Below are positions 24,676 to 33,841 of a stretch of 64,000 bases of DNA, in pieces. Both the position numbers and the translations under genes were made by a program. Numbering within the stretch: the first letter of the stretch is position 1; each line of letters begins with the position of its first letter. Source of the DNA: JABCPE02 sp963518955 (GTDB lineage Bacteria; Bacteroidota; Bacteroidia; Flavobacteriales; Weeksellaceae); the NCBI GenBank assembly GCA_963518955.1, contig CAUQKI010000009.1, positions 1-64,000 on the forward strand, given 5' to 3'. A model generated the notes under the pieces. The model was not told the DNA's origin. It made no database searches and saw only the letters and a list, made by a program, of their open reading frames with translations.

Positions 24676-26058
24676 ATGAATTTCAGAATAGAAAAAGACA
24701 CTATGGGAGAAGTGCAAGTCCCAGCCGAAAAATACTGGGGAGCACAGACTGAGCGTTCTAGAAACAATTTTAAAATCGGTGAGGAAGGCTCCATGCCTAG
24801 CGAAATCATAGAAGCATTTGCATACTTAAAAAAAGCCGCTGCCTATGCCAACTGCGATTTGGGCGTACTTCCTTTGGAAAAGCGAGATTTAATAGCCCAA
24901 GTCTGTGACGAAATTCTATCTGGAAAACTTTCCGACCAGTTTCCTTTGGTTATATGGCAAACCGGCTCTGGAACTCAGTCAAATATGAATATAAATGAAG
25001 TAATCTCCAACAGAGCACATGTCTTAAACGGTGGAACTTTGGGCGAAAAATCTTCTATTCATCCAAATGATGATGTGAACAAATCCCAGTCTTCCAACGA
25101 TACTTTCCCCACTGCTATGCACATCGCAGCATACAAAAAATTAGTAGAAAAAACCTTTCCCGCGGTGGAACGACTAAGAGATTCTTTAGCTAAAAAATCT
25201 GAAGATTTCAAAGACATCATCAAAGTAGGAAGAACCCACCTAATGGATGCCACTCCCCTAACCCTAGGGCAGGAATTTTCTGGGTATGCAGCACAGCTGG
25301 ATTACGGACTAAAAGCCTTATCAAACACACTGGAACACCTTCGAGAGCTGGCTCTGGGAGGAACCGCCGTGGGAACAGGTCTCAACGCTCCAAAAAACTA
25401 CGACACAAAAGTCGCAAAATACATCTCCGAATTTACTGAACTTCCATTCATCACGGCTCCGAATAAATTTGAGGCACTTGCTGCTCATGATGCCATCGTA
25501 GAAAGCCACGGCGCACTGAAACAAATCGCGGTTTCATTATTCAAAATAGCCCAAGATATCAGAATGATGGCTTCTGGCCCTAGAAGTGGGATTGGAGAAA
25601 TTTTCATCCCAGAAAACGAACCAGGCTCTTCCATCATGCCAGGGAAAGTGAATCCTACTCAGCCAGAGGCAGTTACTATGGTCTGCGCCCAAATTCTTGG
25701 AAATGACACTACTATCTCTTTTGCAGGAACGCAAGGGCATTTTGAGCTGAATGTTTTCAAACCTGTGATGGCTTACAATTTTCTACAATCGGCACAGCTT
25801 CTCGCGGATGCTTGTATCTCGTTCGATGAACACTGCGTATCAGGAATTCTTCCTAATGAATTAAAAATCAAAAGTTTATTAGAAAATTCACTAATGCTTG
25901 TCACAGCGCTAAATCCTCACATCGGCTACGAAAATGCCGCAAAAATTGCTAAATCCGCTTATAACAACAGAACAAGCCTAAGAGAAGAGGCTATAAATTC
26001 GGGAATGCTCACTGGCGAAGAGTTTGACAGCTGGGTCAATCCTAAAGATATGATTTAA
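24676..26058 (+). CDS. fumC: fumarate hydratase class II
   Basis: Interconverts fumarate and malate in the TCA cycle; iron-free, heat-stable tetramer. The 460 residues show TGSGTQSNMNINEV, SSNDTFPTAMHIAA, GRTHLMDATPLTLGQEF and the superfamily signature GSSIMPGKVNPTQPEA with the catalytic Ser. The start at 24676 (MNFRIEKDTMGEVQVPAEKY) matches the family; an in-frame GTG at 24655 falls in the promoter. It is transcribed alone and closed by a terminator at 26079-26112. Confidence 0.97.
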   Translation: MNFRIEKDTMGEVQVPAEKYWGAQTERSRNNFKIGEEGSMPSEIIEAFAYLKKAAAYANCDLGVLPLEKRDLIAQVCDEILSGKLSDQFPLVIWQTGSGTQSNMNINEVISNRAHVLNGGTLGEKSSIHPNDDVNKSQSSNDTFPTAMHIAAYKKLVEKTFPAVERLRDSLAKKSEDFKDIIKVGRTHLMDATPLTLGQEFSGYAAQLDYGLKALSNTLEHLRELALGGTAVGTGLNAPKNYDTKVAKYISEFTELPFITAPNKFEALAAHDAIVESHGALKQIAVSLFKIAQDIRMMASGPRSGIGEIFIPENEPGSSIMPGKVNPTQPEAVTMVCAQILGNDTTISFAGTQGHFELNVFKPVMAYNFLQSAQLLADACISFDEHCVSGILPNELKIKSLLENSLMLVTALNPHIGYENAAKIAKSAYNNRTSLREEAINSGMLTGEEFDSWVNPKDMI

Positions 26059-26078
26059 GTTTTTTAATTAAACTATAA

Positions 26079-26112
26079 AAAATCCATAAAACCAATTAGT
26101 TTTATGGATTTT
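26079..26112. terminator. bidirectional terminator after fumC
   Basis: 14-bp stem aaaatccataaaac/gttttatggatttt with a 6-base loop, between convergent fumC and the TolC-like gene. Confidence 0.85.
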
Positions 26113-26136
26113 GTTTTAAATATTTTTCTCCAAAAT

Positions 26137-27468
26137 CTATTCTGCAAGTCCGACCAAAGTGCCTTTTGCATAAAACTCCAACAGCTTGACTTGGTATAAA
26201 TAATTGTATTTCGCCTGCGCTGCCGAGCCTTGGGCATTTACATAATTGTTTCTCGCTGTATTTAGGTCGTAGATAGATGATTTCCCTGCCTGATAACTCT
26301 TTTCCATGAAATCCAATGCCAGTTTTGAGCTTTTTTCCGCTTCCACAGCAGATTTATAAACCTCAAAATTATTTTCTGCTGTATATTCCGCTTTTTGGAT
26401 ATTTTGTAGAAGCTCTTGTTTTTGCTGCTGCAGGTTATTTTTAGCTATATCTTCGTTTATTTTAGCCTGTTCTACTTGTATTTTTGTAATTCCTTTGTTA
26501 AAAATAGGAATGTTCGCAGTAAGCCCTATCTGCTGACCAAAATTATCCTTATACTGCTGACCGAAATTTCTACCACCATCATTATTAAACGAATTGAAAT
26601 AAAATGTCCCAACGCCCGCGCTGGCCGTAATGGACGGAAGGAAACCCGTATTTGCTATTTTTGTCTGCATTTCAGAGGCTTTTATCCTCGCTTCTGCTCC
26701 CTTTATCTGCGGGTGCCAGCTGTAAGCCTTTTCTAAAACTTCACTTACCGAAAAATCAGTTTTTTCTACATGTTCTGCCACATCCCAGCCTGCTACATCA
26801 AAGTCCTTGTAATCCTCCAGCTGAAGCAGTAAAGCCAGTGAAAAGAGCGCATTTTTGGTGTTTACTTCTGCTGATTTCATATTCTGGTATTCCCTTGCCA
26901 TAGAGGCGTTTGCTTCCGCTAAAACCGTTTTGGAAGTTTTACCTACTTTGGTGGTTATTTCGGCTTTTTCATAGACTTTCTGTGCATTTTCATAGGCAGA
27001 TTTATTGATATTTTCCACTTCTCTATTCAGCAAAATATTCAAATACTGTTGGGCTATCTGAAGGGAGATATCGCTTTTTATCCTTTCCAAATCATAGGCG
27101 CTGGCTTCCACCTCGTACTGAGATTTTTGAATTTGTTTTTCCAGTCGGTTTCCGTTGTAGAGGGTCACACTTGCGCCGATGTTCACAGAATTATTAAAAT
27201 TATCATTCCTGCGGTGGTTCCCGAAAACATCTTGATTTTGCCCAAAATTAGCCGTATTGCTCACCGTTGCAGAAACGCTCGGAATACGCTCTTTTTTAGC
27301 TGTTTTTAGATTATTTTCCTGATTGGTTTTTTCCAGTCTGCTCTGTTTGATGTGCAGATTATGTTCAAAAGCGTAATGTATACACTCCTGCAATGTCCAC
27401 TTTTTCTGAGCATTAGCCACAGAAAAAGAAAAGAAAAAAACAAGGAAAATAATTTTATAAAGTTTCAT
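26137..27468 (-). CDS. TolC family outer membrane efflux protein
   Basis: Outer-membrane channel of tripartite export machines. The 443 residues have a signal peptide (MKLYKIIFLVFFFSFSVANA, then QKKWTLQECIHYA) and two OEP repeats with long coiled coils; the second ends at SSIYDLNTARNNYVNAQ. Two small genes end four bases upstream on the same strand. Together they face the MacB-like transporter and fusion protein genes across a shared promoter region, so this TolC is most probably the exit duct of that pump. It ends at the terminator shared with fumC. Confidence 0.93.
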   Translation of the reverse strand: MKLYKIIFLVFFFSFSVANAQKKWTLQECIHYAFEHNLHIKQSRLEKTNQENNLKTAKKERIPSVSATVSNTANFGQNQDVFGNHRRNDNFNNSVNIGASVTLYNGNRLEKQIQKSQYEVEASAYDLERIKSDISLQIAQQYLNILLNREVENINKSAYENAQKVYEKAEITTKVGKTSKTVLAEANASMAREYQNMKSAEVNTKNALFSLALLLQLEDYKDFDVAGWDVAEHVEKTDFSVSEVLEKAYSWHPQIKGAEARIKASEMQTKIANTGFLPSITASAGVGTFYFNSFNNDGGRNFGQQYKDNFGQQIGLTANIPIFNKGITKIQVEQAKINEDIAKNNLQQQKQELLQNIQKAEYTAENNFEVYKSAVEAEKSSKLALDFMEKSYQAGKSSIYDLNTARNNYVNAQGSAAQAKYNYLYQVKLLEFYAKGTLVGLAE

Positions 27469-27472
27469 ATTT

Positions 27473-27769
27473 TTATTTTATACTACTCATTATCACATCA
27501 TTATAATGAACCAATTCTGGAATAGCAGCACAGTTCATATTGATGATTTGAACATTATTTTTATCAAGTGTAGCGAACAAATCATTCTGCTTATTCATAG
27601 GAACGAATCCGAAATGATAATATTTCTTTTTATTGTTTTTTATATCATTTTGGGCTTGTTTTTCAAATTCTATGTATTTATCATTATTTTTATTAGATTG
27701 ATAATAGGAATAACCTATAAATGAAACAGCTACAATGATTACAGTTAATACAATATATTTTATTTTCAT
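27473..27769 (-). CDS. small unknown protein, N-terminal membrane anchor
   Basis: No family recognised. The 98 residues start with a hydrophobic segment (MKIKYIVLTVIIVAVSFIGY) that is either a signal anchor or a signal peptide, followed by a Lys/Asn-rich linker and a short domain with one Cys (NMNCAAIPELVHYND). The start overlaps the stop of the upstream small gene by four bases (ATGA), and the TolC gene starts four bases after its own stop. The three genes are thus tightly coupled, which suggests an accessory part of the exporter. Confidence 0.75.
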   Translation of the reverse strand: MKIKYIVLTVIIVAVSFIGYSYYQSNKNNDKYIEFEKQAQNDIKNNKKKYYHFGFVPMNKQNDLFATLDKNNVQIINMNCAAIPELVHYNDVIMSSIK

Positions 27770-28065
27770 AATATGATTTTTATAAAGTTTGCTATTATTA
27801 TTTCGGGCTGATTTTTCTGCTTGAGTGCACTAGTCATCAAAGAGTCCCATAACATCCAAAGGGCAAAAAGTCCCAATAAGACGTGTAATATGATGAATAA
27901 AATCTTTTTATGCTTGTCTAATTTTTCTTCACTTGCTAGCCGTCCATAGATTTCCGCTATTTTGTATACCACAAAAAGAAAAAAGAAAAATATTACCATT
28001 ATACACACCGCCCTCAACGGTCCTTCAGGAAGATAAGAAATTAGTTTTTCAAATGTTTCTTGCAC
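27766..28065 (-). CDS. small unknown membrane protein
   Basis: No family recognised. The 99 residues hold two strong membrane segments (about 19-38, LRAVCIMVIFFFFLFVVYKI, and 55-75, ILFIILHVLLGLFALWMLW) joined by a charged cytoplasmic-type loop, and an amphipathic end. It is the first gene of the minus-strand transcript that continues through a second small gene into tolC. The promoter lies in the palindrome at 28157-28175, giving a leader of nearly 90 bases. Confidence 0.75.
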   Translation of the reverse strand: MQETFEKLISYLPEGPLRAVCIMVIFFFFLFVVYKIAEIYGRLASEEKLDKHKKILFIILHVLLGLFALWMLWDSLMTSALKQKNQPEIIIANFIKIIL

Positions 28066-28156
28066 TATTTTATCTTTTTTCTTGTCTAATATCAGAATTT
28101 TTCTTGTAAAAAACTATTTTTTGTTTAAGATTTTTATTCTTTAATGAATATTTATC

Positions 28157-28175
28157 ACAAATTTAGTAAATTTGT
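28157..28175. promoter_or_regulatory. palindromic double -7 element, divergent promoter
   Basis: ACAAATTTA-G-TAAATTTGT has perfect 9-bp arms. Read on either strand it contains TAAATTTG, the -7 consensus, at 28167-28174 (plus) and 28158-28165 (minus). It can serve both arms of the exporter locus or be a repressor site. Confidence 0.55.
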
Positions 28176-28207
28176 CAAAAATGTTGCTGCTGTTTAAATA
28201 AATTCAT

Positions 28208-28897
28208 ATGGTTTTTATTAAAGATTTACAAAAATCCTACGATATCGGAAAATCCAAACTTCATGTTTTGAAGGGAATCAATCTGGATATTTCAGAAGGC
28301 GAGTTCGTTTCCATCATGGGTTCATCAGGTTCTGGAAAATCTACCCTGCTGAACATCATCGGGATTTTGGATCAAAAAGACAGCGGAATCTACGAGCTGG
28401 ACGGCATTCCCATAGAACATCTCAACGAAGCCAAAGCCGCAGAATACCGCTCTAGGTTTTTAGGATTTGTGTTTCAGTCGTTTAACCTCATCAGTTATAA
28501 AACCGCTTTGGAAAATGTAGCACTTCCGCTCTATTATCAAAATGTAAGCAGAAAAGAACGAAACCAAAGAGCCCTAGATTATCTAGAAAAAGTGGGTCTT
28601 GCAGACTGGGCAAACCGCCTGCCGAACGAGCTTTCGGGAGGACAGAAGCAAAGAGTAGCCATCGCCAGAGCCTTAATCACCGATCCGAGAATTATCCTCG
28701 CTGATGAGCCGACAGGGGCTTTGGACAGCAAAACCACCCACGACATTATGAAACTTCTGCAGGAAATCAACAACCAAGGAAAAACCATCATCATCGTAAC
28801 CCACGAGCCCGATGTAGCAGCGCAGACAAAGAGAAATGTCTTCCTAAAAGACGGCATCATAGAGAGCGATGAAGTCATAGAACAATTTGTTTTATAA
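28208..28897 (+). CDS. MacB-type ABC transporter ATPase
   Basis: ATP-binding subunit of the MacB/LolD type, 229 residues, at the inner face of the inner membrane. Walker A GSSGSGKST (about 38-46), Q-loop FVFQSFNLI, signature LSGGQKQRVAIARAL, Walker B ILADEPTGALDS and switch His in IIIVTHEPDVA are complete. Two permease genes and a membrane-fusion protein follow on the same strand. In MacAB the ATPase and permease are one chain; here they are separate, as is common in Bacteroidota. Confidence 0.95.
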   Translation: MVFIKDLQKSYDIGKSKLHVLKGINLDISEGEFVSIMGSSGSGKSTLLNIIGILDQKDSGIYELDGIPIEHLNEAKAAEYRSRFLGFVFQSFNLISYKTALENVALPLYYQNVSRKERNQRALDYLEKVGLADWANRLPNELSGGQKQRVAIARALITDPRIILADEPTGALDSKTTHDIMKLLQEINNQGKTIIIVTHEPDVAAQTKRNVFLKDGIIESDEVIEQFVL

Positions 28898-28928
28898 ATA
28901 TATTTTTTAAATAAAAACCAACCAAAAA

Positions 28929-30152
28929 ATGTTTGATTTAGACCGCTGGCAGGAGATTTTCAGTTCTATTCGGAGCAATATGCTTCGGACAGTGCTTTCT
29001 GGCTTTACGGTGGCACTGGGACTTTACATTTTCATTGTTCTTTTTGGAATTGGGACTGGTCTAAAAAACGCCTTTAACGATGGTTTCAGAAGCGCACAAA
29101 ACCTGATTTCTATTTCCTCTGGGCGGACTTCCCTTGCCTATGCTGGGCTTCAGGCGGACAGGCTCATTAGTTTTAATAATGATGATTTAGAGGCAATTAC
29201 CACTGAAAACAAAAAAAACATAGAATATTCCTCACCGATATATTCCACCTTTTGGACAGTGAAATACGGCAAAGAAAGCGGCAGCTACGGCATAAACGGA
29301 GCTGGTGAAGAGGAAGTCTATATCAAAAACAGAACGGTTTTGGATGGGCGGTATCTTTCGCCTGCGGATATCAAAGAAAATAGAAATGTAGCGGTCATCG
29401 GTAAAATGGTGCAGCGTGACCTCATCAAAAACGGAAATCCCATCGGTAAAGAACTGGATATCAACGGGACTATATTCAAAGTCATTGGTATTTTTTCTGA
29501 TAACCAAGGTGACTGGGCAGAGCGAAGCATCAGTATTCCCATTACCACCATGCAGCAACTTAAAAAAAGTTCTGATACCATTTCTGAAATTTCTCTAACC
29601 TATAACATGGAACTCTCTCCTGATGAAGCGATACAATTCGGAGAAGAGCTAAAAAACCAACTTCAAGAGCGAAAAAAAGTTTCTCCAGAGGACGAACAGG
29701 CGATTTGGGTTTTTAATAATGCTGAAAACACCAAAAACGGAACCATGTTCCTGAGCGTAATCATCATCATTGTGGGTTTTATAGGAATTGGGACGCTTGT
29801 CGCAGGGATTATCGGCATTAGCAACATCATGGTTTACATCGTGAAAGAGCGAACACTAGAAATAGGAATACGAAAAGCCATAGGAGCAAGACCTATTAGC
29901 ATCGTGATTCTTATCTTACAGGAAAGTATTGTAATTACGGTTTTATCGGGGATTATTGGAGTTATTTTAGGAGTTCTTTCGCTGAGGCTGATTGGCAACA
30001 ATTTACGAGAGTATTTCATTTTAGACCCAAATGTAGGCTGGGGAGCGATATTTTCAGCATTTGTTTGTTTAGTTATATCAGGCGCGGTGGCTGGCTTTGT
30101 CCCAGCATACCGAGCTTCAAAAATCAAACCAATAGAAGCGCTGAGAGGCTGA
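28929..30152 (+). CDS. MacB-type ABC transporter permease 1
   Basis: FtsX/MacB permease, 407 residues. One N-terminal membrane helix (about 17-43, LSGFTVALGLYIFIVLFGIGTG) leads into a periplasmic MacB_PCD domain of about 230 residues, and three C-terminal helices carry the FtsX motif KERTLEIGIRKAIGARPISI. The end IKPIEALRG is typical. It lies 31 bases after the ATPase and shares its architecture with the next gene. The two permeases would form a heterodimer around the ATPase pair. Confidence 0.93.
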   Translation: MFDLDRWQEIFSSIRSNMLRTVLSGFTVALGLYIFIVLFGIGTGLKNAFNDGFRSAQNLISISSGRTSLAYAGLQADRLISFNNDDLEAITTENKKNIEYSSPIYSTFWTVKYGKESGSYGINGAGEEEVYIKNRTVLDGRYLSPADIKENRNVAVIGKMVQRDLIKNGNPIGKELDINGTIFKVIGIFSDNQGDWAERSISIPITTMQQLKKSSDTISEISLTYNMELSPDEAIQFGEELKNQLQERKKVSPEDEQAIWVFNNAENTKNGTMFLSVIIIIVGFIGIGTLVAGIIGISNIMVYIVKERTLEIGIRKAIGARPISIVILILQESIVITVLSGIIGVILGVLSLRLIGNNLREYFILDPNVGWGAIFSAFVCLVISGAVAGFVPAYRASKIKPIEALRG

Positions 30153-30178
30153 TGTTAATTCATTAAAAAAGAAGCAAA

Positions 30179-31441
30179 ATGAATATTATTTTCAAAAAAG
30201 ATACTTGGCAGGAAATTTATTATTCACTGAGGAATAATAAACTTCGGACTTTCCTTACTATGATTGGCGTAGGCTGGGGAATGTTCCTATATGTCACGCT
30301 TTTAGGGGCAGCCAAGGGAATGGAAAACGGCTTCAACAAGTTGTTTTCAGGTTTTGCTACAAATTCCATTTTCCTGTGGGGGCAGGAAACTTCCATTCCT
30401 TATGATGGCTTTCCAAAGGGCAGAACCATAGACCCGCACCTTTCGGATATAGAATATTTAAAAAAGAAAATCCCTGAAATAGACTACATCGCTCCACAAA
30501 ACTCAAAAGGAAATTTCGGATCAGCAGGAGTGCTGATGACAAGAGGAGGGAAAAGCATCACTTACAGCCTCAATGGCGACTACCCTATCGGAAATAAAAT
30601 TTCTGAAAAAAAGCTGATATACGGAAGATACCTAAACGATTCCGATGTTTCCGAAAACAAAAATGTGGTGGTCATCGGTGAGCAGATTTACAAAACACTT
30701 TTCGAGGCGGGTGAAAATCCGATTGGAAAATCCATCAACATAAAAGGCGTGTTTTTCAATGTAATAGGAGTTTTCAGAATGAAAAGAAGGGTAGGAATAG
30801 AGAGCGACCAGACGGCCATAATTCCGCTTTCTACTTTTACTCAGTTGTTTAACGAAGGCGACAAAGTCGGCGTTTTATCCATTGTTTCTAAACCCAATGC
30901 AGATGTGAGCATCGTGGAAGAAAAAGTAAAATCCGAACTAAAAACCAAATACAGAGTTTCGCCCGAAGACACCAATGCTTTTGGAGCTTTTAACCTTGGA
31001 AAAGAATTTAAGAAACTCACAGGTTTCCTTGACGGCATGCAGCTTTTGACGATCATCGTGGGGACGCTTACCATCATCGCTGGGGTCATTGCAATATCCA
31101 ACATCCTGCTCATCACCGTGAAAGAAAGAACCAAAGAAATAGGAATCCGCCGAGCTTTGGGAGCAAAACCCTCCGAAGTGAGAAACCAAATTTTGCTGGA
31201 AAGTGTGGTCATTACTTTATCCTCTGGTTTGGCTGGATTTATACTGGGAATGCTGGTTCTAATGCTTTTAAGCCTTGCCACTCAAAACCAAGATGAAATT
31301 CCGTTTTACAATCCTACTGTTAATTATGGAAATGTATTCGGAGCAATGGCGATAATGGTTTTTCTCGGACTGATAATAGGTATGATTCCCGCACAAAGAG
31401 CCATAAGTATCCGCCCGATAGATGCATTAAGAAGTGAATAA
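30179..31441 (+). CDS. MacB-type ABC transporter permease 2
   Basis: Second FtsX/MacB permease, 420 residues, with the same layout: N-terminal helix (LRTFLTMIGVGWGMFLYVTLLGAA in two parts, about 20-45), periplasmic MacB_PCD domain, and three C-terminal helices with KERTKEIGIRRALGAKPSEV. It ends ISIRPIDALRSE. The gap to permease 1 is 26 bases and the fusion protein gene follows within 30. Divergence from permease 1 is large, so the duplication is old. Confidence 0.93.
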   Translation: MNIIFKKDTWQEIYYSLRNNKLRTFLTMIGVGWGMFLYVTLLGAAKGMENGFNKLFSGFATNSIFLWGQETSIPYDGFPKGRTIDPHLSDIEYLKKKIPEIDYIAPQNSKGNFGSAGVLMTRGGKSITYSLNGDYPIGNKISEKKLIYGRYLNDSDVSENKNVVVIGEQIYKTLFEAGENPIGKSINIKGVFFNVIGVFRMKRRVGIESDQTAIIPLSTFTQLFNEGDKVGVLSIVSKPNADVSIVEEKVKSELKTKYRVSPEDTNAFGAFNLGKEFKKLTGFLDGMQLLTIIVGTLTIIAGVIAISNILLITVKERTKEIGIRRALGAKPSEVRNQILLESVVITLSSGLAGFILGMLVLMLLSLATQNQDEIPFYNPTVNYGNVFGAMAIMVFLGLIIGMIPAQRAISIRPIDALRSE

Positions 31442-31470
31442 TAAAGTTGAATTTTAAATATAAAAAAATA

Positions 31471-32646
31471 ATGAAAAAGGTAATTTATGCCATTCTTGGA
31501 TTAGTTGCTGTTGCTGTATTGGCATCAACTGTAATGTATTTGATAAAATCCAATTCCTCCGAAAGCAAGGAATTTCTCACAAGAAAGCCCACTGTGCAGG
31601 ACATGGAGGACAAAGTGATGGCTACAGGAAAAATAGTTCCTAAAGAAGAAATAGAAATAAAACCCAATATTTCTGGGATTGTTGACCAAATTCTCGTGAA
31701 AGAAGGTGACAAAGTAACAGCAGGACAGCTCATCGCCACGCTGAGAATCGTTCCCAGTGTAGCCGATGTGAACAATGCCCAGCAACAGGTAAGCAATGCC
31801 CAACTCCAAATAAACAATGCAAAAACCAATCTTGCCAATCAAAAACAGCAGTTTGCGATGCAGGAAAGCCTTTACAAACAAGGCGTTATCTCCAAACAAG
31901 AATTTCTAACCTCCCAGCAGCAGCTCTATAGCGCTGAACAAAATGTGAAAAATGCCCAACAGCAATTTTCCACTGCACAAAAAAACTTACAGATTGCTAG
32001 AACTGGCGCTACTCCTGAACTGCAAAGCATGGCTACAACTCAAATTCGTTCCAAAGCAAGTGGCACCGTCCTAGAAGTTCCTGTAAAAATAGGAAACCAA
32101 GTGATAGAGGCCAATTCCTTCAATGCGGGAACTACCATTTGCTCCATCGCAGACCTAAATTCACTCATTTTTGAAGGAAAAATAGATGAAGCACAGGCTG
32201 GAAAAATAAAAGAAGGCATGAATATGAATGTAATAATAGGCGCCCTCCAGAATAAGGCTTTCTCTGGGAAAGTGACCCTCATCGCACCAAAAGGGACAGA
32301 AGAAAGCGGAACTATAAAATTCCCGATAAAAGGCGATGTGTTTAACCCTAATAATGAATACATTCGTGCAGGATTCTCTGCAAATGGAGAAATTATCCTC
32401 AGTTCACAGAAAAACGCTCTTCTTCTGGATGAATCCCTTATCCAATACGAAAAAGTAAACGGAAAAGATGTTCCTTTTGTGGAAGTAAAACAGGCAAATG
32501 GTTCATTTAAAAAGGCTTTTGTAAAATTAGGAGCAAGCGATGGTATCAATGTGCAGGTGCTTTCTGGAATTGACAAAAATTCTGAAATAAAAGTCTGGAA
32601 CCCTTCCGACAAAGACAAAGAAGAACTGAAAGAAAAGAATAAATAA
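31471..32646 (+). CDS. periplasmic adaptor (membrane-fusion protein), MacA/HlyD type
   Basis: Inner-membrane-anchored adaptor that joins the ABC permeases to TolC. The 391 residues have an N-terminal membrane anchor (MKKVIYAILGLVAVAVLAST), a split lipoyl/barrel-sandwich domain (IEIKPNISGIVDQILVKEGD and later QIRSKASGTVLEVPVKIGNQ), a Gln/Asn-rich helical hairpin between them (about 95-190) and a beta-barrel region. Start 31471 is preferred because the anchor begins there. The last gene of the plus-strand export operon; no clear terminator before rpsP. Confidence 0.93.
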   Translation: MKKVIYAILGLVAVAVLASTVMYLIKSNSSESKEFLTRKPTVQDMEDKVMATGKIVPKEEIEIKPNISGIVDQILVKEGDKVTAGQLIATLRIVPSVADVNNAQQQVSNAQLQINNAKTNLANQKQQFAMQESLYKQGVISKQEFLTSQQQLYSAEQNVKNAQQQFSTAQKNLQIARTGATPELQSMATTQIRSKASGTVLEVPVKIGNQVIEANSFNAGTTICSIADLNSLIFEGKIDEAQAGKIKEGMNMNVIIGALQNKAFSGKVTLIAPKGTEESGTIKFPIKGDVFNPNNEYIRAGFSANGEIILSSQKNALLLDESLIQYEKVNGKDVPFVEVKQANGSFKKAFVKLGASDGINVQVLSGIDKNSEIKVWNPSDKDKEELKEKNK

Positions 32647-32688
32647 ACTTTCTTGGCGAAAAAAGTTTATACTTTCAATTTTATTTGT

Positions 32689-32696
32689 TACATTTG
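32689..32696 (+). promoter_or_regulatory. -7 element of rpsP
   Basis: TACATTTG, 53 bases upstream of the rpsP ATG. A small hairpin (ggga/tccc) lies in the leader at about 32719-32732. Confidence 0.5.
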
Positions 32697-32749
32697 CGGA
32701 CTTAATAAAATATTAACAGGGACGAGTTCCCACTAAATCAATTTTAATT

Positions 32750-33304
32750 ATGTCAGTAAAAATTAGATTACAAAGACACGGAAAAAAAGGAAAACCTTTC
32801 TTTCACATTGTGGTAGCAGATTCTAGAGCAAGAAGAGATGGTAGATTCATCGCAAAACTTGGAACTTACAATCCTATCACCAATCCAGCAACTATCGAAC
32901 TAGATGTGGATGCTGCAGTAAAATGGTTGAACAATGGTGCTCAGCCTACGGACACTGCTAGAGCTATCCTTTCTTACAAAGGTGCTCTTTACAAAAAACA
33001 CCTTCAAGGTGGTGTAGCTAAAGGAGCTTTCAGTGAAGCTGAAGCTGAAAAAAGATTTAACACTTGGTTAGCTGAAAAAGAAGCTAAAATCCAAGGTAAA
33101 AAAGATGGTTTAGCAAAATCTAAAGATGATGCTAAAAAAGCTGCTTTAGAAGCTGAAAACAAAGCTAATGAAGCAAGAATCAACGCTAAAAAACAAGCTG
33201 AAGAAGAAGCAAAAGCTGCTGCTGAGGCTGCTGAAGCACCAGTAGAAGAAGCTCCTGCTGTAGAGGCAGAAGGAGATGCACCTGCTGAAGAAACTGAAGC
33301 TTAA
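32750..33304 (+). CDS. rpsP: ribosomal protein bS16 with long C-terminal tail
   Basis: 30S assembly protein bS16. The first 80-90 residues (MSVKIRLQRHGKKGKPFFHI, RDGRFIAKLGTYNP, PTDTARAILSYKGALYKKHL) are the whole conserved protein. A further 95 or so residues are a Lys/Ala/Glu-rich helical stretch that ends in an acidic Ala/Glu/Pro tail, giving 184 residues in all. Related flavobacteria also carry extensions. It heads an operon with rimM, 12 bases downstream, the same pairing as in most bacteria. Confidence 0.96.
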   Translation: MSVKIRLQRHGKKGKPFFHIVVADSRARRDGRFIAKLGTYNPITNPATIELDVDAAVKWLNNGAQPTDTARAILSYKGALYKKHLQGGVAKGAFSEAEAEKRFNTWLAEKEAKIQGKKDGLAKSKDDAKKAALEAENKANEARINAKKQAEEEAKAAAEAAEAPVEEAPAVEAEGDAPAEETEA

Positions 33305-33316
33305 AAAAACTTACCG

Positions 33317-33841
33317 ATGCAGAAAGAAGATTGCTATTTCTTAGGCAAAATTACTCGTAAGCACGGTCTTTCGGGAAATCTGATTTTGAAATTAGATACA
33401 GACCAACCCGAAATTTATAAAAAATTGGAATCAATATTCGTTGAAATCAACGGACTATTGGTTCCGTTTTTTATTGAGAAAATCATCTGGAGTAAACAAG
33501 ATTCTCTCAACATTCTTTTCAAAAACTCCTCTGAAGCACTGGTAGAACAGCTTATTGGTAAGAATGTATTTCTTCCGCTTTCTACTCTTCCAAAATTGAG
33601 CGGAAATCAATTTTATTATCACGAAGTTTTAGATTTTGAAGTTTTAGAAAAAGATGGAAAAACCTGCGGAAACATCGTTTCTGTAAATGACCAGACTGCT
33701 CAGCATTATTTCATTTTAGACTTGGCTCAGAAAGAAGTCATCATTCCTATCGTAAAAGAATGGATTTTAGAAGTAAATAGAGATGAAAAATTCATCAAAA
33801 TGGAACTTCCAGAAGGGCTGATAGATGTTTTTCTTAACTAA
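33317..33841 (+). CDS. rimM: ribosome maturation factor RimM
   Basis: Helps form the head of the 30S subunit and binds uS19. The 174 residues show the N-terminal RimM domain (FLGKITRKHGLSGNLILKLD) and the C-terminal PRC-barrel (FYYHEVLDFEVLEKDG, HYFILDLAQKEVIIPIVKEW, ending LPEGLIDVFLN). Usual length. It is the second gene of the rpsP operon, and it is convergent with pdxH; the pdxH terminator overlaps the rimM stop. Confidence 0.95.
   Translation: MQKEDCYFLGKITRKHGLSGNLILKLDTDQPEIYKKLESIFVEINGLLVPFFIEKIIWSKQDSLNILFKNSSEALVEQLIGKNVFLPLSTLPKLSGNQFYYHEVLDFEVLEKDGKTCGNIVSVNDQTAQHYFILDLAQKEVIIPIVKEWILEVNRDEKFIKMELPEGLIDVFLN

Noticed and set aside
24609..24809. Upstream extension of the pyrophosphatase-like gene to 24809.
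   Set aside because: It would overlap fumC and bury the lipoprotein signal inside the protein.
32040..32618. Minus-strand frame of 192 codons opposite the adaptor gene.
   Set aside because: Shadow of a gene with clear adaptor domains.
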